Below the pieces are notes generated by a model that did no database searches, was not told where the DNA came from, and saw only the letters and a program-made list of their open reading frames with translations. From assembly GCA_917880885.1 (NCBI GenBank), contig OU862915.1, positions 37,022,676-37,086,675 on the forward strand: 64,000 bases of DNA, given 5' to 3'. The stretch comes from Limnephilus marmoratus (taxonomy: Eukaryota; Arthropoda; Insecta; Trichoptera; Limnephilidae). Position 1 is the stretch's first letter. Every line of letters begins with the position of its first letter. This document shows, piece by piece, positions 12,905 to 25,435 of the stretch. The position numbers and the translations under genes were made by a program.

Positions 12905-13339
12905 AAACATAATATAAAAGAAAGTGTACAAAAGTGTGCGTCCCGCTAAAAAACTCAGAAACGAGTCCCAGTACAATCAATGAAGTGATATGGTGTGGTA
13001 GCCCTCTGTCCCCCATTCATGAAAAAGGTTCCCGTTTTTACATAAAGGATGAGCCTTTGAAGATATAAGGGCTGGAAGTTTCGCCCTCTAGAAATTTCTA
13101 GAACAGTCCAGAACATTCGAGAGTATTCGAGCGTTCCACAACATTCCGGAACATCCCGGAACATTCTGGAATAGGGAATCGGGAATATCATAGTGGAACA
13201 TTCCAGAACACTCTTGAATGTTGTGGAATGTTCTGGAACATTGTGTGGAGATCGAACTGATATTTAAATCATGTCGTCGGTTTAAATGTCAGTTCGATCT
13301 CATATTAACTCTCTGAGCGAAGCCGGGTACCCCACGTAG
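12905..13339 (+). mobile_element. Helitron-like element rich in heat-shock-element pentamers
   Basis: The start (CGCTAAAAAACTCAGAAACGAG near 12934, preceded by GTGTGCG) is shared with 34126 and 35938. The end, GAGCGAAGCCGGGTACC...GTAG|T at 13339, matches the end at 36533, where it is CTAG|T. Between them lie alternating GAA/TTC pentamers such as GAAcaTTCtgGAA (13090-13240). A 22-bp inverted repeat (AGATCGAACTGATATTTAAA near 13248, mirrored near 13300) precedes the 3' end. No protein is encoded, so it would be non-autonomous. The 5' boundary is uncertain by about 30 bp. Confidence 0.62.
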
Positions 13340-13511
13340 TTTAAAAAATAATTTATTTTTTTAATTAGGTAATGGTGAAGATCTCGTCAATGAGAAAAGA
13401 ATCTTTGAAGAAATAAAAGATTTTCCCTTTTGAATCTCTCTTCTAATCTAATTATATTGATCTAGGAAGAGATTTCGCCAAGGAGCATCACAGTCCTCCC
13501 CATCGGAAGAA

Positions 13512-14335
13512 TCATTGGCAGATTTGTCCTCTATGTAGGAAGATAGAATAATCTATGATGGCGCATCTAAGATAGGAATCTGGAACATAGAGACCCACAC
13601 GCTCTGAAATAGCGGAGTTGTCAATATAGCCACGCAGCAGTCTGAATAAGTGGGTGGCGACATACCCCTTCCTTCTGGCTGCAGGGAGTGAAGTCCCAGC
13701 ATCCACAGAAGAAAGCTTGCCGAATAATGAGGAATAGTCCTCGTGTAGAGAAATCTCAAAAACTTTTTTTGAACCCTCTATAATATGAGGGAGCACCTGG
13801 AGCTTTTGAGGATTCCAGATAGCATAACCATTCTCCAGCCTACTGCGGACCAAGGAGAATTATAAAAACTCTGATACGAAAAAGCGGACCAAGTAGAAGT
13901 CGAAAAACTCTGACGGTTCGGAGAACAAACCCGGCTGACTGGCCCACCCCTTAGATTCGTACATGAAATGTCAGCTAACGTAATCCCAAGAGGCTTTTTA
14001 GTTGAAACTCATTCAAGATTTTGACCAAGCTTAGTGTACCTAAGACAGATGAGACTAAATCTTTGGTCAAAACTACACATTTCGAGACATTGAAATGAAG
14101 CTGGTTTTGATGACACCTTTCTGAAATGTTATCAACATCATCGTGAAGACGCAGGCAATCATTAATATTTTTAATGAGTAAAAATAATTTAACATCACAA
14201 GCGAAAAGGAGATAATGAGAAAATCAGATGACTCCAGCATCGGCATTATTAAAATAGAAAAGATGAGAGGCCCTAGGATTGACCCTTGGGTAACCCCAGA
14301 AAAAAACTAGAAACTCAGCGTGCATGAAGTAACAT
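13512..14335 (-). mobile_element. Non-LTR reverse transcriptase remnant (Jockey-like)
   Basis: Minus-strand reading gives the RT block SGVTQGSILGPLIFSILI near 14310, then HYLLFACDVKLFLLI near 14210, where the catalytic FADD has decayed to FACD. NQLHFNVSKCVVLT follows. After a gap, 13853-13512 encodes a C-terminal region with RSRLENGYAIWNP and the arginine-rich thumb segment. Frameshifts separate the pieces. The order and motifs fit a Jockey- or CR1-type element. It is inactive because it lacks a catalytic aspartate and an open frame. Confidence 0.82.
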
Positions 14336-16680
14336 TATATTGATACCAGATTCCAGATGATTCCAGATTCCAAAATGATCAATATCGTGATTATCATTAC
14401 TTACCCAATTATACTCATTATCAGCCGACATAACACACTCCAATAATGGTAAGAGGAGTACACAATGCAAAACGTACAACGCATATTTCTGCATTTCTGC
14501 TTACTTTTAGTATTTCTTCAGATCAGTTTCTGCCTGTATCCTGGGACAAAACATTGAATTTCCATTTAGATTCTTAAATTTAGCCGAGAATTTAAGACAT
14601 TTAAGTATTCGAAAAAATGTGGGATTTACCTAACGCAAATACTAAATTAAACATTTATTTTGTAACTTTTTTATTTCTACAATACACAATAAAAGCCAAG
14701 CTACAAGCTAAAACTTCATTATTCAAGTAATTTTCAAAGCGAACCTGAGCCAGATCTGTCATTGTATTTTTGGTGTGGAAATAATAAAAATAATAAAGAA
14801 TTATTCTGTCAATGTGGTTGTTATTCTTTGGTAAAAAAACAGATTTACCAAAGTGTAGAAATTGTTTCAAATGATGTATTTAACAAAATTACTTCAAGAA
14901 AGTTAAAATATAATCAACATTTTGAAATTTTAGCAGACGATGTAATATTTTTCAAACAATTTGTAGTAGAATCACATTAATAGAAAAAAAGTTATTTGAG
15001 TACAGCCAAGACTCGAATTAGGACTTTCGTTTGCCGGGTGGTTGCATTCTAAACCACCTAATTCACAAGGCTGGTTTTGGTGCATTATTGATTGTGCCAC
15101 CACCCTCTTTATCTTTACTGTCGTTTTATATATCACGCATTTCCTGAAAATTAATCGTTTCACTTAATATTCCGTGAGAGGAATCTGCTTTTTTTATTTT
15201 TTTTTGTAAGCCAAGGTTCAATCCGAACAAAATCGTTAACTAAGATAACATTTTGGGTAAGATAGATGATTTTCGTAAATCTGGAATTAATATTTTTAAT
15301 TGATGTATTACTTAAACTTTTATTAAAACTCTTATACTCCGGAAGATGCTTACAGTTGAAACCGTTAAATGAAACTATCAAATAAAACAAATCATAGTCA
15401 CTTAATAATAAAGTACACTTAGCTTTGTCTGTGTAGCGTGACTCGTCCATTAAAATAATTATTGCCGTCCCCAAATATTCGAAAATGTGGGTAGATACCT
15501 GATTAAAATAATTCACCGCAGTTCATTCAAAATAAAATTAAATTGCGATTTCATTCCATTGAAAGATGTTATCTGTGCATTCATTATTTTCTGTCCGTTG
15601 TTGATAAATTGATTTTTTTCAGTTGTATTTCTTAATTGAATATTGTTACGGTCGAAATTATTTGTTCACCTTTGATAGATATTATGATCCTAGTTTTAAG
15701 TGACTTTCGCAGAGTTGTTGAATTGAGTTGCTTTTGAATGAACGAAATTCTATTAATTTATCAGAAGCCTACTTAAAACGTTTTCATTATAATTTGTTGG
15801 CATTTTTAACAACAGGTACCGACCATGTTTTACTTAAGAGGGCATTACCAGAGAAAGCCGGAAATACGTCATTTTCAAAAAAGTTTTTAGACGTATTGAC
15901 TCTTTTCCACAAAAAATTATAAATGGATTTCGAAAGATTGCTCTTTTATCTAGCATTCGTATGTAATAAATTTTTAGAATTTTTTTTAATTTTTAGTATA
16001 ATAAGGTTATTCCATAGGTCGTTGGCAGATTTGTTAAATTTTCAAAAAAGTTTTTGTATTATACCACACCCATTTCAAATAATGTAATCATGCAGTGAAA
16101 TAAATCAATACATTATCTAGCAGAGTTATGTATTAGAATTTTAATTTTAGTTTCAATAAAATCATTAAAAAATATGTACGTACATGTGTTTCTTGACGAA
16201 AATTGGTCCATTTCTGTATTTATTTGCGCACTTACAAACTAATATATTTCAGATTTTTTTAACATTCTTATTAAATTTAGACATTATTGAAAAATGATAA
16301 ATACTTATAATCAAAAAATAACTACAAAAAGTACACTATTTTAATAGTTTTATCATCACGCCTTTCAGCATTTTTGAATGAAGGTATAAATTAAAGCTAA
16401 TTTGGATTGAAATAAATTCGATATTGAGTTATAATTTAAAAAAGCTGGTACGGAGAATAATTAATCTTTCTCATTGTAACCGCCCTGCACGATCGGAAGA
16501 ACAACTTTCGACGAAATGTGGATTTTCGTCCGCTGGCTGGTTAAACGCTCTTAACACATTCAATTTCGGTCTAACTCATTTTAACTTCATTTCGGTCATT
16601 GTACGTGTGAAGTAGTGAGTAATTTGGGTTATTTAGTTTTATAAATTCTTTTAAAATAAAACAAACAAAAATTTAATATT
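14336..16680. other. AT-rich stretch without recognised genes
   Basis: No exon, TE protein or tandem array is supported here apart from a tRNA-like sequence at 14983-15075. Short open frames in this stretch have low-complexity composition and no splice context. Confidence 0.4.
14983..15075 (-). repeat. tRNA-like sequence, possible SINE head
   Basis: On the minus strand, GAATTAGGTGGTTTAGAATGC resembles an A box, AATTCGAGTCTTGG resembles a B box, and a T run follows (complement of 14983-14989). The B box departs from consensus and no cloverleaf closes, so a working tRNA is unlikely. Confidence 0.35.
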
Positions 16681-16681
16681 A

Positions 16682-18200
16682 CTAGAATCCTCCGTTAATG
16701 ACACACTTACATACATCGGCAACTGCTTCCAACCGTCCATCTAAAATATCGGCAAAAAGGCCTGAATATTCGTCATTGAAAATGTGCACTGCCGTACTTG
16801 TAGTGAAGCTGTTTTTTTTAAATATTTGCCCATAGGCTTGACGACTTGAGTCAGGCTTTAACTTCATCTCTTGATATGCCTCTCTGAATCACTGATGGAG
16901 TTTGCCGGAAATCACCAGCCAGTAACACCACCATCCCTCCTGCGTAATATCCGAGCTGCTGCGTACCTCCTGTAGAGTTCGGTTTAGGGCCTATTACCTG
17001 AAAATGAATTACATGAAATCGCAGATGAAAACCCTTTCTAAACTAAACTAACTAACTAACCATCACGCCGTTTCCCACAGGGGTAGGCAGAGAGGACAGA
17101 CCGCTAAACAACTTGATCTTGGCACACATTCCTTGCCTCACTCACATTCATACATCGTCTCATACATGCTCTTATATTATTCCGACTCTCCACATGGCCC
17201 GACTCAAGTATCTGATTCACTTGGTCGTGCCATGTCTTCCTCGGGCGTCCCCGACTTCTTCTTCCATTCACATTTGCGTCATATATTCTCTTTACACTCC
17301 TTTCCTCCTTCACTCGCTCTACATGCCCAAAACATCTGAGCGTCCCTTTCTTAATCTTACTCATTACGCTTAAATCAGCCTTCGCGGATCTCTACATTTC
17401 TCACACGATCGTACATGGTTTTACCACACATACGCCTCAGGGATCTCATTTCTACAGCATTCGGTCTACTTTCATCCTTCCTCTGCCAGTTCCATGACTC
17501 ACTGCCATACATCAGGGCTGGTATATGCTGCCATATACCAGCACTGCATTATGGACGATTATGAGTAATTTGGAAGTATGTTGCCTGTTGTATGCTGATG
17601 ATGCGGTGCTGATTTCTAACAGTATGGAAGATCTACAGTCTCTCGTGTCTAGGATAAACAAAGTATGTATGAAGAATAAGTTAATGATGAATGTAAGTAA
17701 GTCTAAAGTCATGGTATTTAAAAGAGAGAGTATGAAAACAATGTGCAACATAGTTGTGAATGATGAGTATTTGGAGCAGGTGGATGAGTTTGTGTACTTG
17801 GGAAGTATGTTTACGAGAGATGGAGGGGCTAACAGAGATATCGAAAGAAGGGTAAATGCAGGCAACTCTATTAATGGAGGACCGAACGCCGTTGGCGCCA
17901 ACAAAAAACTATCCGAAGAAGCGAAGTTAGCCGTCCATAATAAAACCCTTTCTGAGCAAGGTTAATTTGTTACTTTATTGGTGTGGCGGCTGCACCGAAG
18001 GAAGCCACTGCTATAGCAATTTTGCTTGCCTTTCTATAATTATGTTGACCAATAATACATTTAACCGAAATGCTTTTCCGTTCCTCCTGCGGCATCTGGG
18101 AAGAATAATGTTTTGTTACTTGCTGCTGTAGCGCTGGAACATCGTAGTTTAATTCCCGAACAATTGTATTACTTCCGTCTGACCGTGAAGTACTCATCAT
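16682..18200 (-). pseudogene. Helitron helicase remnant, split by an RTE insertion
   Basis: The upstream part (18200-17970, minus) contains RELNYDVPALQQQV and IAIAVASFGAAAT, which match the start of the PIF1-like helicase of Helitron Rep/helicase proteins. The downstream part (about 16995-16682) contains VVLLAGDFRQTPSVIQRG, the conserved GDFRQ motif. After a frameshift come LKSSSLWANI-like and GLFADILDG sequences. A segment between the two parts, including the Walker B region, is missing even after the later RTE insertion (17040-17941) is removed. Stops and shifts make it non-functional. The Rep nuclease was not found. Confidence 0.8.
17040..17941 (-). mobile_element. RTE-like insertion with internal inversion and 12-bp target duplication
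   Basis: The element is flanked by AAAACCCTTTCT at 17028-17039 and again at 17942-17953. From 17040 it has the GTTA-type 3' tail and about 470 bp of minus-strand 3' sequence (RGRPRKTWHDQV, 17364-17104). At about 17520-17565 the orientation flips, and 17565-17941 is plus-strand RT sequence with LLYADDAVLISNS and FVYLGSMF. In the copy at 8640-10665 these segments are adjacent and in one orientation. An inverted 5' segment inside one target duplication is the mark of twin priming. A short segment around the junction (ATACCAGCACTGCATTATGG) is re-used. Confidence 0.88.
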
Positions 18201-18607
18201 TTAGAAATTACCTAACTTTTTTCCCTACAATTGCCACTAATTTATCTTCAATTTTCGCGAGAGCTTCTTAATAAATATATTCATAAAATGTCATATAGGC
18301 TGTAGCCATTGCAACACGTCCTCCGTCATGGGGTATTTGTCTTTATACCGCAACACTTGGGGATAAATACGAAGAAAGTTAAATGCGAATAATTTCCACA
18401 AAACCAAAATTCAACAACACCAACATGAAAAATAAAGAAAAAAATAATAGTACCAAGTCAATTGAAATGACTAAATGGACAATTCTAGAAATTAAAAGAA
18501 TTACTTACTGACAATTTAATTCTGTAAATAAACCAAAGCAACAAAACAAAATTAGGAGCAAATCGTAGAAATGAAAAGAAACACAACCAAATCGCAAAGA
18601 AAAAAAT
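18201..18607. other. No gene seen
   Basis: AT-rich flank of the dead Helitron. No motif, repeat end or exon is supported. Confidence 0.35.
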
Positions 18608-18960
18608 ATGAAACTTTATGAAAGACTAATAAATTTAAATCGTTTCGGTGGCATACGGCCTGAGAAAACGAATTTTATAGTTAGACCCCAAGTTTACTTA
18701 GCCTGTGAGAACGGTGATTTTTCCAAAAAATTTTCTTTTTGGGAAATTTTGGATTGGAAACAATCCAAAATTTCAGCCGGTTCGGCTGCATAGTGCCTGA
18801 AAAACCACTTTTAAAGCCTTACATCACGCCCGTAAAAATGATGAACTTTCCAGAAATGCTACTTTTGTAAGATTTTTTTTATTGGTTCCTTCAACGACCA
18901 TACTTTCTAAGATTCTAAAATTTTCCAAAAAAGAGAAAACGTTCTAATTCGAACCAGTGG
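18608..18960 (+). repeat. Diverged relative of the left-end satellite
   Basis: This stretch repeats the satellite grammar: TTTCGGTGGCATA, GACCCCAAG, AAYGRTGATTTTTCC, a T-rich stretch, a GATTGG/GATTCC-like word, then AATCCAAAATTTCA and GTTCGG-CTGCATA. It holds about two half-units. Divergence from the 1701-6472 array is high, so it is an old dispersed copy. Confidence 0.6.
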
Positions 18961-19160
18961 CGGACTAAGCCCGTCAGAGGCCCGGGGTGGCAAAGCTGAT
19001 TGAGCCCCCCCCCCCCTCCCCAGTTTAAGAAGTTGATTTAATTTTACAAGCTTTTTATTCAGTTCACACGGGCCTCTGGTCCTGGGGGGCTTCCAAACGC
19101 CTCCATGTCCCCTTGATCAAATGCTAAACAAGGCTTTAACACTAGAAAGACCGCGTATTG
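18961..19160. other. Low-complexity spacer with poly-C tract
   Basis: It contains GTGGCGGACTAAGCC and a C-run near 19005-19020. No function is assigned. Confidence 0.3.
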
Positions 19161-21590
19161 TTTCACACCAACTACGACCGTCATTTTGACGGCTGATCAC
19201 TTTTCTTCAAATTAGGAGGCGGGTATGGGTACCGCCGCCCCTCTAACCATTTATTGGATGCCATGGAACACCCCAAGTGGTTCGCTACGTTTGGTGACTT
19301 AGCAGGGGTGCCCGGATATATTGGGTGAGGCTTATTTAACTATTTATTTATTTTATTCAGGTTCTCCATAGAACAGTTATACACTAAAAAATTATGGAGA
19401 AGATTACATTTTTTTTAAAGTGCATGGGGGCAGTTTAACTATGTTGTAACGTATGTCAAGAGATAGTTACTGAATTCTCTGTAGGTCACATTGAAGATGT
19501 CGATGCTCAATGCACAGTCGTTAAGCAGTTGAGTCGCCCTGCTTAATGGTGCATTCTAATAGGCAGAAGTTCTCGCTTTCGGAGCATAAAAAAGTGAATG
19601 GGATCTCCCACGAGTATACGCGTTAAGGACATATAAGTTGATCTCTTTCAATATTGGCGGATTTAGTATGGTACCGGAGATTAACTTAAAAAATGTTTGC
19701 CTAAAAATATTTTTCGGCGGGCTTCTAGGGTGTTAAAATCGAGCATTCATGTTAAGAACTGATACAGGAGAATGGATACAGGAATGGCTAGTATGTATAT
19801 TCCCTCAAATACAGGTAACGTATAAATCTTTTTTGCACTATATCTACTTCTATGATATGGTTTTGTTCAACAAGTGCTTCATATGTTCTCCGTATTGCAA
19901 TTCCATTAGTAAATGATCTCGCATTACGAAGAAAAAATCCAAGCATTTTATTGGCGCGGGAAACAATAATAATAATAATAACGTAGTATTTGTATAGTGC
20001 AGTTTTGTGATATTTCACTTCAAGTGCGCTTTGTCAATTGCTTCACAATGTCAGATATGTGGGATTTGAAAGAGAGATTTGCCGAAAATTTTGCGAAAAT
20101 CCCGCCTAGGTCGCGAATCTCGTTTTTGGGTGTTAATATATTTTTCTTTCTCGTATGTGATGAATGATCTCTCCAGTAAACCATCTTGGATATTGTTCAT
20201 CATCTCTGAGCATACGTGTGAATCTTTTCTTTAAACATATGTCAAAAATATTATTGAGCTGCTTATAAAACATTTCAGTAGCTAGGTTTACATCGTGGCA
20301 GTCATAATGATTCCAGTTATGTTGTTCTAAGGCATTTCTAAGTGTATGATCTGAGCTTTCGTTGAAAATCCAACACATGTTTATGTCCGGAGGCAATGTG
20401 TCTGATTTTTTATGTGATTTTTTTATGATTAAATAACAAAATCACATAAAAGTGTGAATGATAGTGAAGGGTGATTAAGGTCTTCTTTGACTGGTGGAGA
20501 ATCATGGCGGCAGACAACAGTATTTTTGGAATTTATGTTACTTAATACTAAGTCTAACATGTGTACATTTATGTTATAAACAGTGTTTAATTGTGTTAAA
20601 TCATAAAGAGAACAAAAATAATCGTAAACATCACTCGGGTTCTTCCCTGACGAAAAGTTAAAATCACCGAAGATAATAATATTTTTTTATTGTAATTTTG
20701 CACTTTCACTTATGATTTTGTCGTAAAATAATTGATATTGTTCCCATTTTGTGTTTGGAGGAAAATATACTACACATATATACAGGATGAGATTTCTGTG
20801 TGATACTTTCACCCACAAGTGTTCACCATGGGTTTCCAAGAATTCCAGTCTGTCAGCTCGGAGGGCCAGGAGTGTACCTCCTACGCGACTGCCTCTATCT
20901 TTCCTGAGGACGTGGTACAGATTTCCGAAAAGCTCGGCGGAATAAGTGCTTAAAGTTAACCATGTCTCAGTAAGAGCAACAAGAAGTGGTTTTTGACACA
21001 TTATGTTTGTCATAAAATCTAAAATTTTGTTATTTAAACTTCTGACGTTTTGATAGATTCCACTAATGCTGGTTTTCGTGTGTGTTGGTGTCGGCCGTCT
21101 TGATTTTGGGTCGTGGCCTCCGAAATGACCACTCGTTGAAGGCCACGTTTTCAGGCCAGATCCTCGGGTCCATGAAAAAAATTGAATCCTTTTTTTCCGG
21201 AATTCCTATTTTAAATGCGGCATACCGTTCGTGTCTCGTAACTAGTTTCTCTACCGTAAATTCTAAATCTGGCTTCTTCTTTGTTTGTCTAGGTCTAGGC
21301 GGGGAATATAACCTACCTACCGGGTCAGAGACACTTATTGAGGGAAACCTAATCTAGACCTCTCCAGCAGGACTCTCTCGACCCGTCGCCTTGCACCGCA
21401 GTGGGAGGGATAGATTTATTGGTCCGTCACTCCTGAATACATTTACCAATTTTTCCTTTTCATCCCTCACACGTTTTTCCTTCCCAGAACTTGCTCTCCT
21501 TCATTTACCCTAAAAAACCCTCCACACAGCATCCCCAAAGATAACATCGGCCCTGAGGGTTTTTTTTCCTCAGAACCTCTTGAAAAAAAA
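19161..21590 (+). repeat. GC-richer repeat 'P' copy, interrupted by a non-LTR element
   Basis: The 5' part (19161-19345) holds AAGTGGTTCGCTACGTTTGG and GTGACTTAGCAGGGGTG. The 3' part (about 21290-21590) holds CACCGCAGTGGGAGGGAT, GTCCGTCACTCCTG and the terminal stem GCCCTGAGG...CCTCAG. The same order occurs at 27430-27950 (minus) and 49005-50490 (plus). In this copy the two parts are separated by a minus-strand non-LTR element, so the insertion is nested. The 3' part shares its tail with the R1-like fragments near 60.7 kb. Confidence 0.65.
19346..21285 (-). mobile_element. Non-LTR retrotransposon with internal RT deletion (CR1/Jockey group)
   Basis: Reading down the minus strand: an ORF1 C-terminal piece (about 21285-21070), an endonuclease start (QNVR..LN, then TETWL near 20965), endonuclease core to about 20640, a linker with YPRWFT (20396-20133), and then directly the RT thumb (ANKMLGFFLRNARSF, 20018-19788). 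The catalytic palm, including the YADD box, is absent. The junction near 20020-20110 therefore marks a deletion of most of the RT. The 3' end is an A/T-rich TTTA-type tail near 19346-19360. It sits inside repeat P. Confidence 0.8.
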
Positions 21591-22259
21591 ACATGAGAGC
21601 GCAATATGTTGTAATTTTAGTAGAATGTATTACGTTTGTACATTGCAAAATATTGATTTGTTACGTTTTTTATTAAATCGAATGCACTTTTTTTTATTTT
21701 TTTTTTGTTGAAAATTTTTGATACAATACGTATAATAGATACATGAAATAATGAAAAGTATATAAAAAAAGCTTAATATAATAAATGTACGAACAAAAAA
21801 ATCCCACAAAGGCAATGCCTGTGCGTGTGCGTGGGTATAATAATGATTTCTTACTTTTATTTATATTTCTATGGTTATAGTGAATATTTTAAGTGTACAT
21901 AAATTAGTGATTTAAAAAAGGTAACTGAATAAATGCATTTAAAAACTACAACAAAATAACAGTCTGCACTGTTATTATCATATTTTGTAAGTTTTGTAAG
22001 AATAGATGTTACAAGTGCAATTTAAAAACATAAAAACAAACAAAAAAAATTAGCAAACAATATTATATATCTTCTCTTAAAGCCGTCTAACGATAGATAT
22101 AATTAACGGCTTTATTTAAACTTATAAGAAAAAAATATCTGTTTCAGTGTTTTTTAGCCAAATTTTGGTGTATTTTTTATAACATTGAAGATTTTGACAT
22201 TCTCGTATATTCTCTTTAAAGGTTGTACATAGTAAATAATACATTTTTGGAGCTATAAA
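21591..22259. other. AT-rich spacer
   Basis: No exon or TE protein is supported. It may include the 3' untranslated part of the CR1-like element to its right. Confidence 0.35.
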
Positions 22260-22866
22260 ACTGATATGCCTTTAGAACAACCTAGTTTTGCAGTAGGGTA
22301 CTGCAAACTCACAGGTGCCACGTCTTTGGCTAGTACGATTTAAATTTTTTAGAAAGTTATTTGGACGCATGTAAATAAATTTAAGACATTGAAGACTATA
22401 GGTCTGTCTAAGGTCCAAAATGTCAGTTTCCTTAAACAATTGTTTGGAGGGATACGATTTATTTTTTTTGTACAAAATCTTAATAATTGATTTTTGGGCA
22501 ATTTCTAAAGGTTTTACATGATTATTGTAAGCTCCACCCCAGCCAATTATTCCGTAGGAAAGAGATGAATGGACTAGTGCATCATAAACTAGTTTTGTGG
22601 TGTTTTTATATTTACTATGTTACACATTCTTTTAAAAATATAATTTAAGTTTCTGAGTTTGTTAACAGTATTTTCTATATGGTTGGTCTTTTTAAGTTGA
22701 CAATCTATGGTTACACCTAAGTACTTAATCATTTTTCCTGATTTCATCTCCTCACCGTTAGAGCATGTGGTTGGGTTACAATTTATATTATGAAACTTTA
22801 AATTGAGATTAGTTTTGGGAGCTGATTTCTGTACGATATAGAAAGGAATACAAAGAGTTTTTTAGT

Positions 22867-23650
22867 AATTTTTTTTTTTTTTTTATAATTTATTTATTTA
22901 ATAGCAACAGTATAAATATACCATAATCACTTATTACATGTCACAAAATCATTGTTAATTAAGTATATGAAATTCAAAAATGTTCATTTACAATTTTAAA
23001 CATAAATATTAAGTTGGATATGATTCTTCGAACTGAGAATGATACACATTCCACACCTTTTGAGGTCCAAGGATGCAGATTCTATTTATTTATGATTAAT
23101 TATTAAAAATAGGCACTCCTTTTAAAAGGCTTATTCTATAAGCACAATTCGTTTTGAAAGGGGAGAAATCAATTACCCGCTATGAGTATGGAACTTGACC
23201 ACCCAACTGTTAGCCGATTATTCTTCCCACAATAATATGGAATAATTATATCTTTATAGGTGATGGTAGAAGACCCCCCACTTCCTTGTGAATCGGAATT
23301 TCAAGGTGTAGCGACTAAACGCTTGTCAATGACACCATCCCTGAAAAGTGAGTTTAGTTGTGCCATAAGTATTATAATAGAGTGCTGGTACCTACCCTGA
23401 TATGAGGCATGGAACTGAATGCTGTTGAAATGAGACCCCTGAGGCGTGCGTGTTGTAAAACCATATATGATTGTGTGAGAAATGTGGGTATCCGCAAATA
23501 ATACAAGACTCGAGAACCATGCGTGTTGTATGACCATGTATGGCTGATGAAAGCGTAATAAGTAGATTAAGAAATGGACCCTCAGGCAGGGCCGCCGAGA
23601 GAGCACGTTGGTCAAGTCTGAAACTTGGGGCCCGGGACAAAGTAAGAAGG
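22867..23650 (+). mobile_element. Nested insertion in the CR1-like element, with RTE-like fragment
   Basis: The CR1 RT stops at about 23650 and resumes at about 22866, so roughly 780 bp is foreign. Its left end is a T-run of about 16 bases (22868-22883). Its right part (23385-23590) matches the reverse complement of the RTE-like element near 8880-9070: TACCAGCACTC-like, GCATGGAACTG, GAATGCTGTTGAAATGAGA and GCGTAATAAGTAGA. The piece between is unassigned. The insertion may be composite. Confidence 0.65.
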
Positions 23651-24424
23651 TTTCTATCTAGCCACTCTTTGACAATAGAAATACATTTGTTAGCTTTATT
23701 AGTTGTATCTTCCCATGTCTTTCCTTGGACTGTTATTGCAGTATCGTCAGCAAATGAGAAAATTTTATTAGGTAAACAATATCACACAAGTTATTTATAT
23801 AGATTAAAATGATTAGCGGCCCTAATACAGTCCCATGTGGAACTCCGTGTCTTACTGTGTCAAAATTACTCAAACATGTTCCAATTTTTGTACATTGTTG
23901 CCGATTTAATATGTAATTTTGTTTCAGCGTGAGACATTTATTTTTAATTTCAATGTTGGGCATTTTCTTCAAAAAAGTTTTATGGTTGACTGTGTCAAAG
24001 GCTTTCTTTAAATCTAGAAAAATGGTTAGAGTTTTAATGTTTGAGTCTAGGTTAGAATAAATATTTTTGGTTAAATTAAATATAGCATCATCAGTACTGA
24101 GTTTAGCCCTAAAGCCATATTGGTTAGCTGATAGGAGTGAATGAGATTCTAGAAAATCAATGATTCGTTTTTTAGACATTTTTCTAATATCTTAGACAAT
24201 TGAGAAGTTAATGTGATTGGTCTGTAGTTGTCTGTTTTACATCGAGGTCCTGATTTGTGTATTGGAATGATGTTAGCAAATTTGAATTTATTCGGAAAAA
24301 TACTATTACTGATGCATGTGTTAAATATATGGTGTAGTGGTCTGACTATATGTTTTTTCATAGATTTAATTGTAGCATTACTTAAGTTGTCAGGGCCATT
24401 TGCAGACCTGACGTTTATGTTATC

Positions 24425-24700
24425 AATATTTATTTATTTATTTATATAATACATGAGTTATCGAAAGTACATATAGTTTTTTGTGATATTTCACCCTCCA
24501 TGCTAGGGATGACCCTGTGTTATGGCGGGTGAAGTTTACAGTTTGCGGATATACATTCATTAGTATAGGTTGAAATTTTTCACTAATTGATACTATGCAC
24601 ACAAATTCTCCTACAATAAGAGAGTTTATGTAGTTATATTGGATTACAAGAATGAGGTGAAGAAGTTAAAGAATTATTGGAAAAGATAAGTTATTATTAG
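24425..24700. mobile_element. Unclassified insertion in the CR1-like element
   Basis: The CR1 reading is interrupted here. The left end is a TTTA repeat (TTTATTTATTTATTTATATA, 24429-24448), suggesting a tailed retroelement fragment. No protein is recognisable. Confidence 0.45.
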
Positions 24701-25435
24701 TATATTAAGGAATTATTGATATATAGTTCACAGAATCAATCAATATGGTTTGAGAATTCGACTTCTGTTATTTCAATAAATTCAGATAATTCAGAGGTAC
24801 AATTTTTAGTCTCTAAAAAGTCTGAGGGTATATGCTGAGAGTGTAAGCTAAGAGACGGGTTATTGTCTATTAGGGTAGAGGCTATGTTAGTGAAAAAGTT
24901 ATTGAAATTGTTTGCAATGTCTTCAACATTCTCTAAGATTATATTGTTCTCGGTTACAATTTTTTGAGGAATTTTGTGTTCCTTTTGATTCCTATTTGAA
25001 ATCTCATTTATGATGTTCCATGTTTTTCGTGAGTCATTGTGTGCTTTTTGAAGTTGCTCAGAATAGTACTGGTGTTTGCACTTTTATGAGAGTATTAAGG
25101 TATTTTCTGTATACAATATAATCGTTCCGTTTGTTATAATTTTGTGTTTCGTTGTTGGATATGCAGTGGTTTTGTAAGCTTGAGTTTTGTAAGCTTTAAA
25201 CAGTTTATTTCTGTAATGGATTGAGATTATTAGACCACGTGTAATCCATAGGTTTATGTTTTTCGTGTTTTATTTTTACTTTTTGGTGCTGTTCTTGGTT
25301 CATAACATTTTTCAATATGATTTTGAATGATCTCATAAAAATTATTTAACGATATATTTGGATCATTAATAGAATGCACTGAGTCCCATGTTTTGTTTGT
25401 CAGGGAGATGTCAAGAGATAGGTAATTAATTTTTT

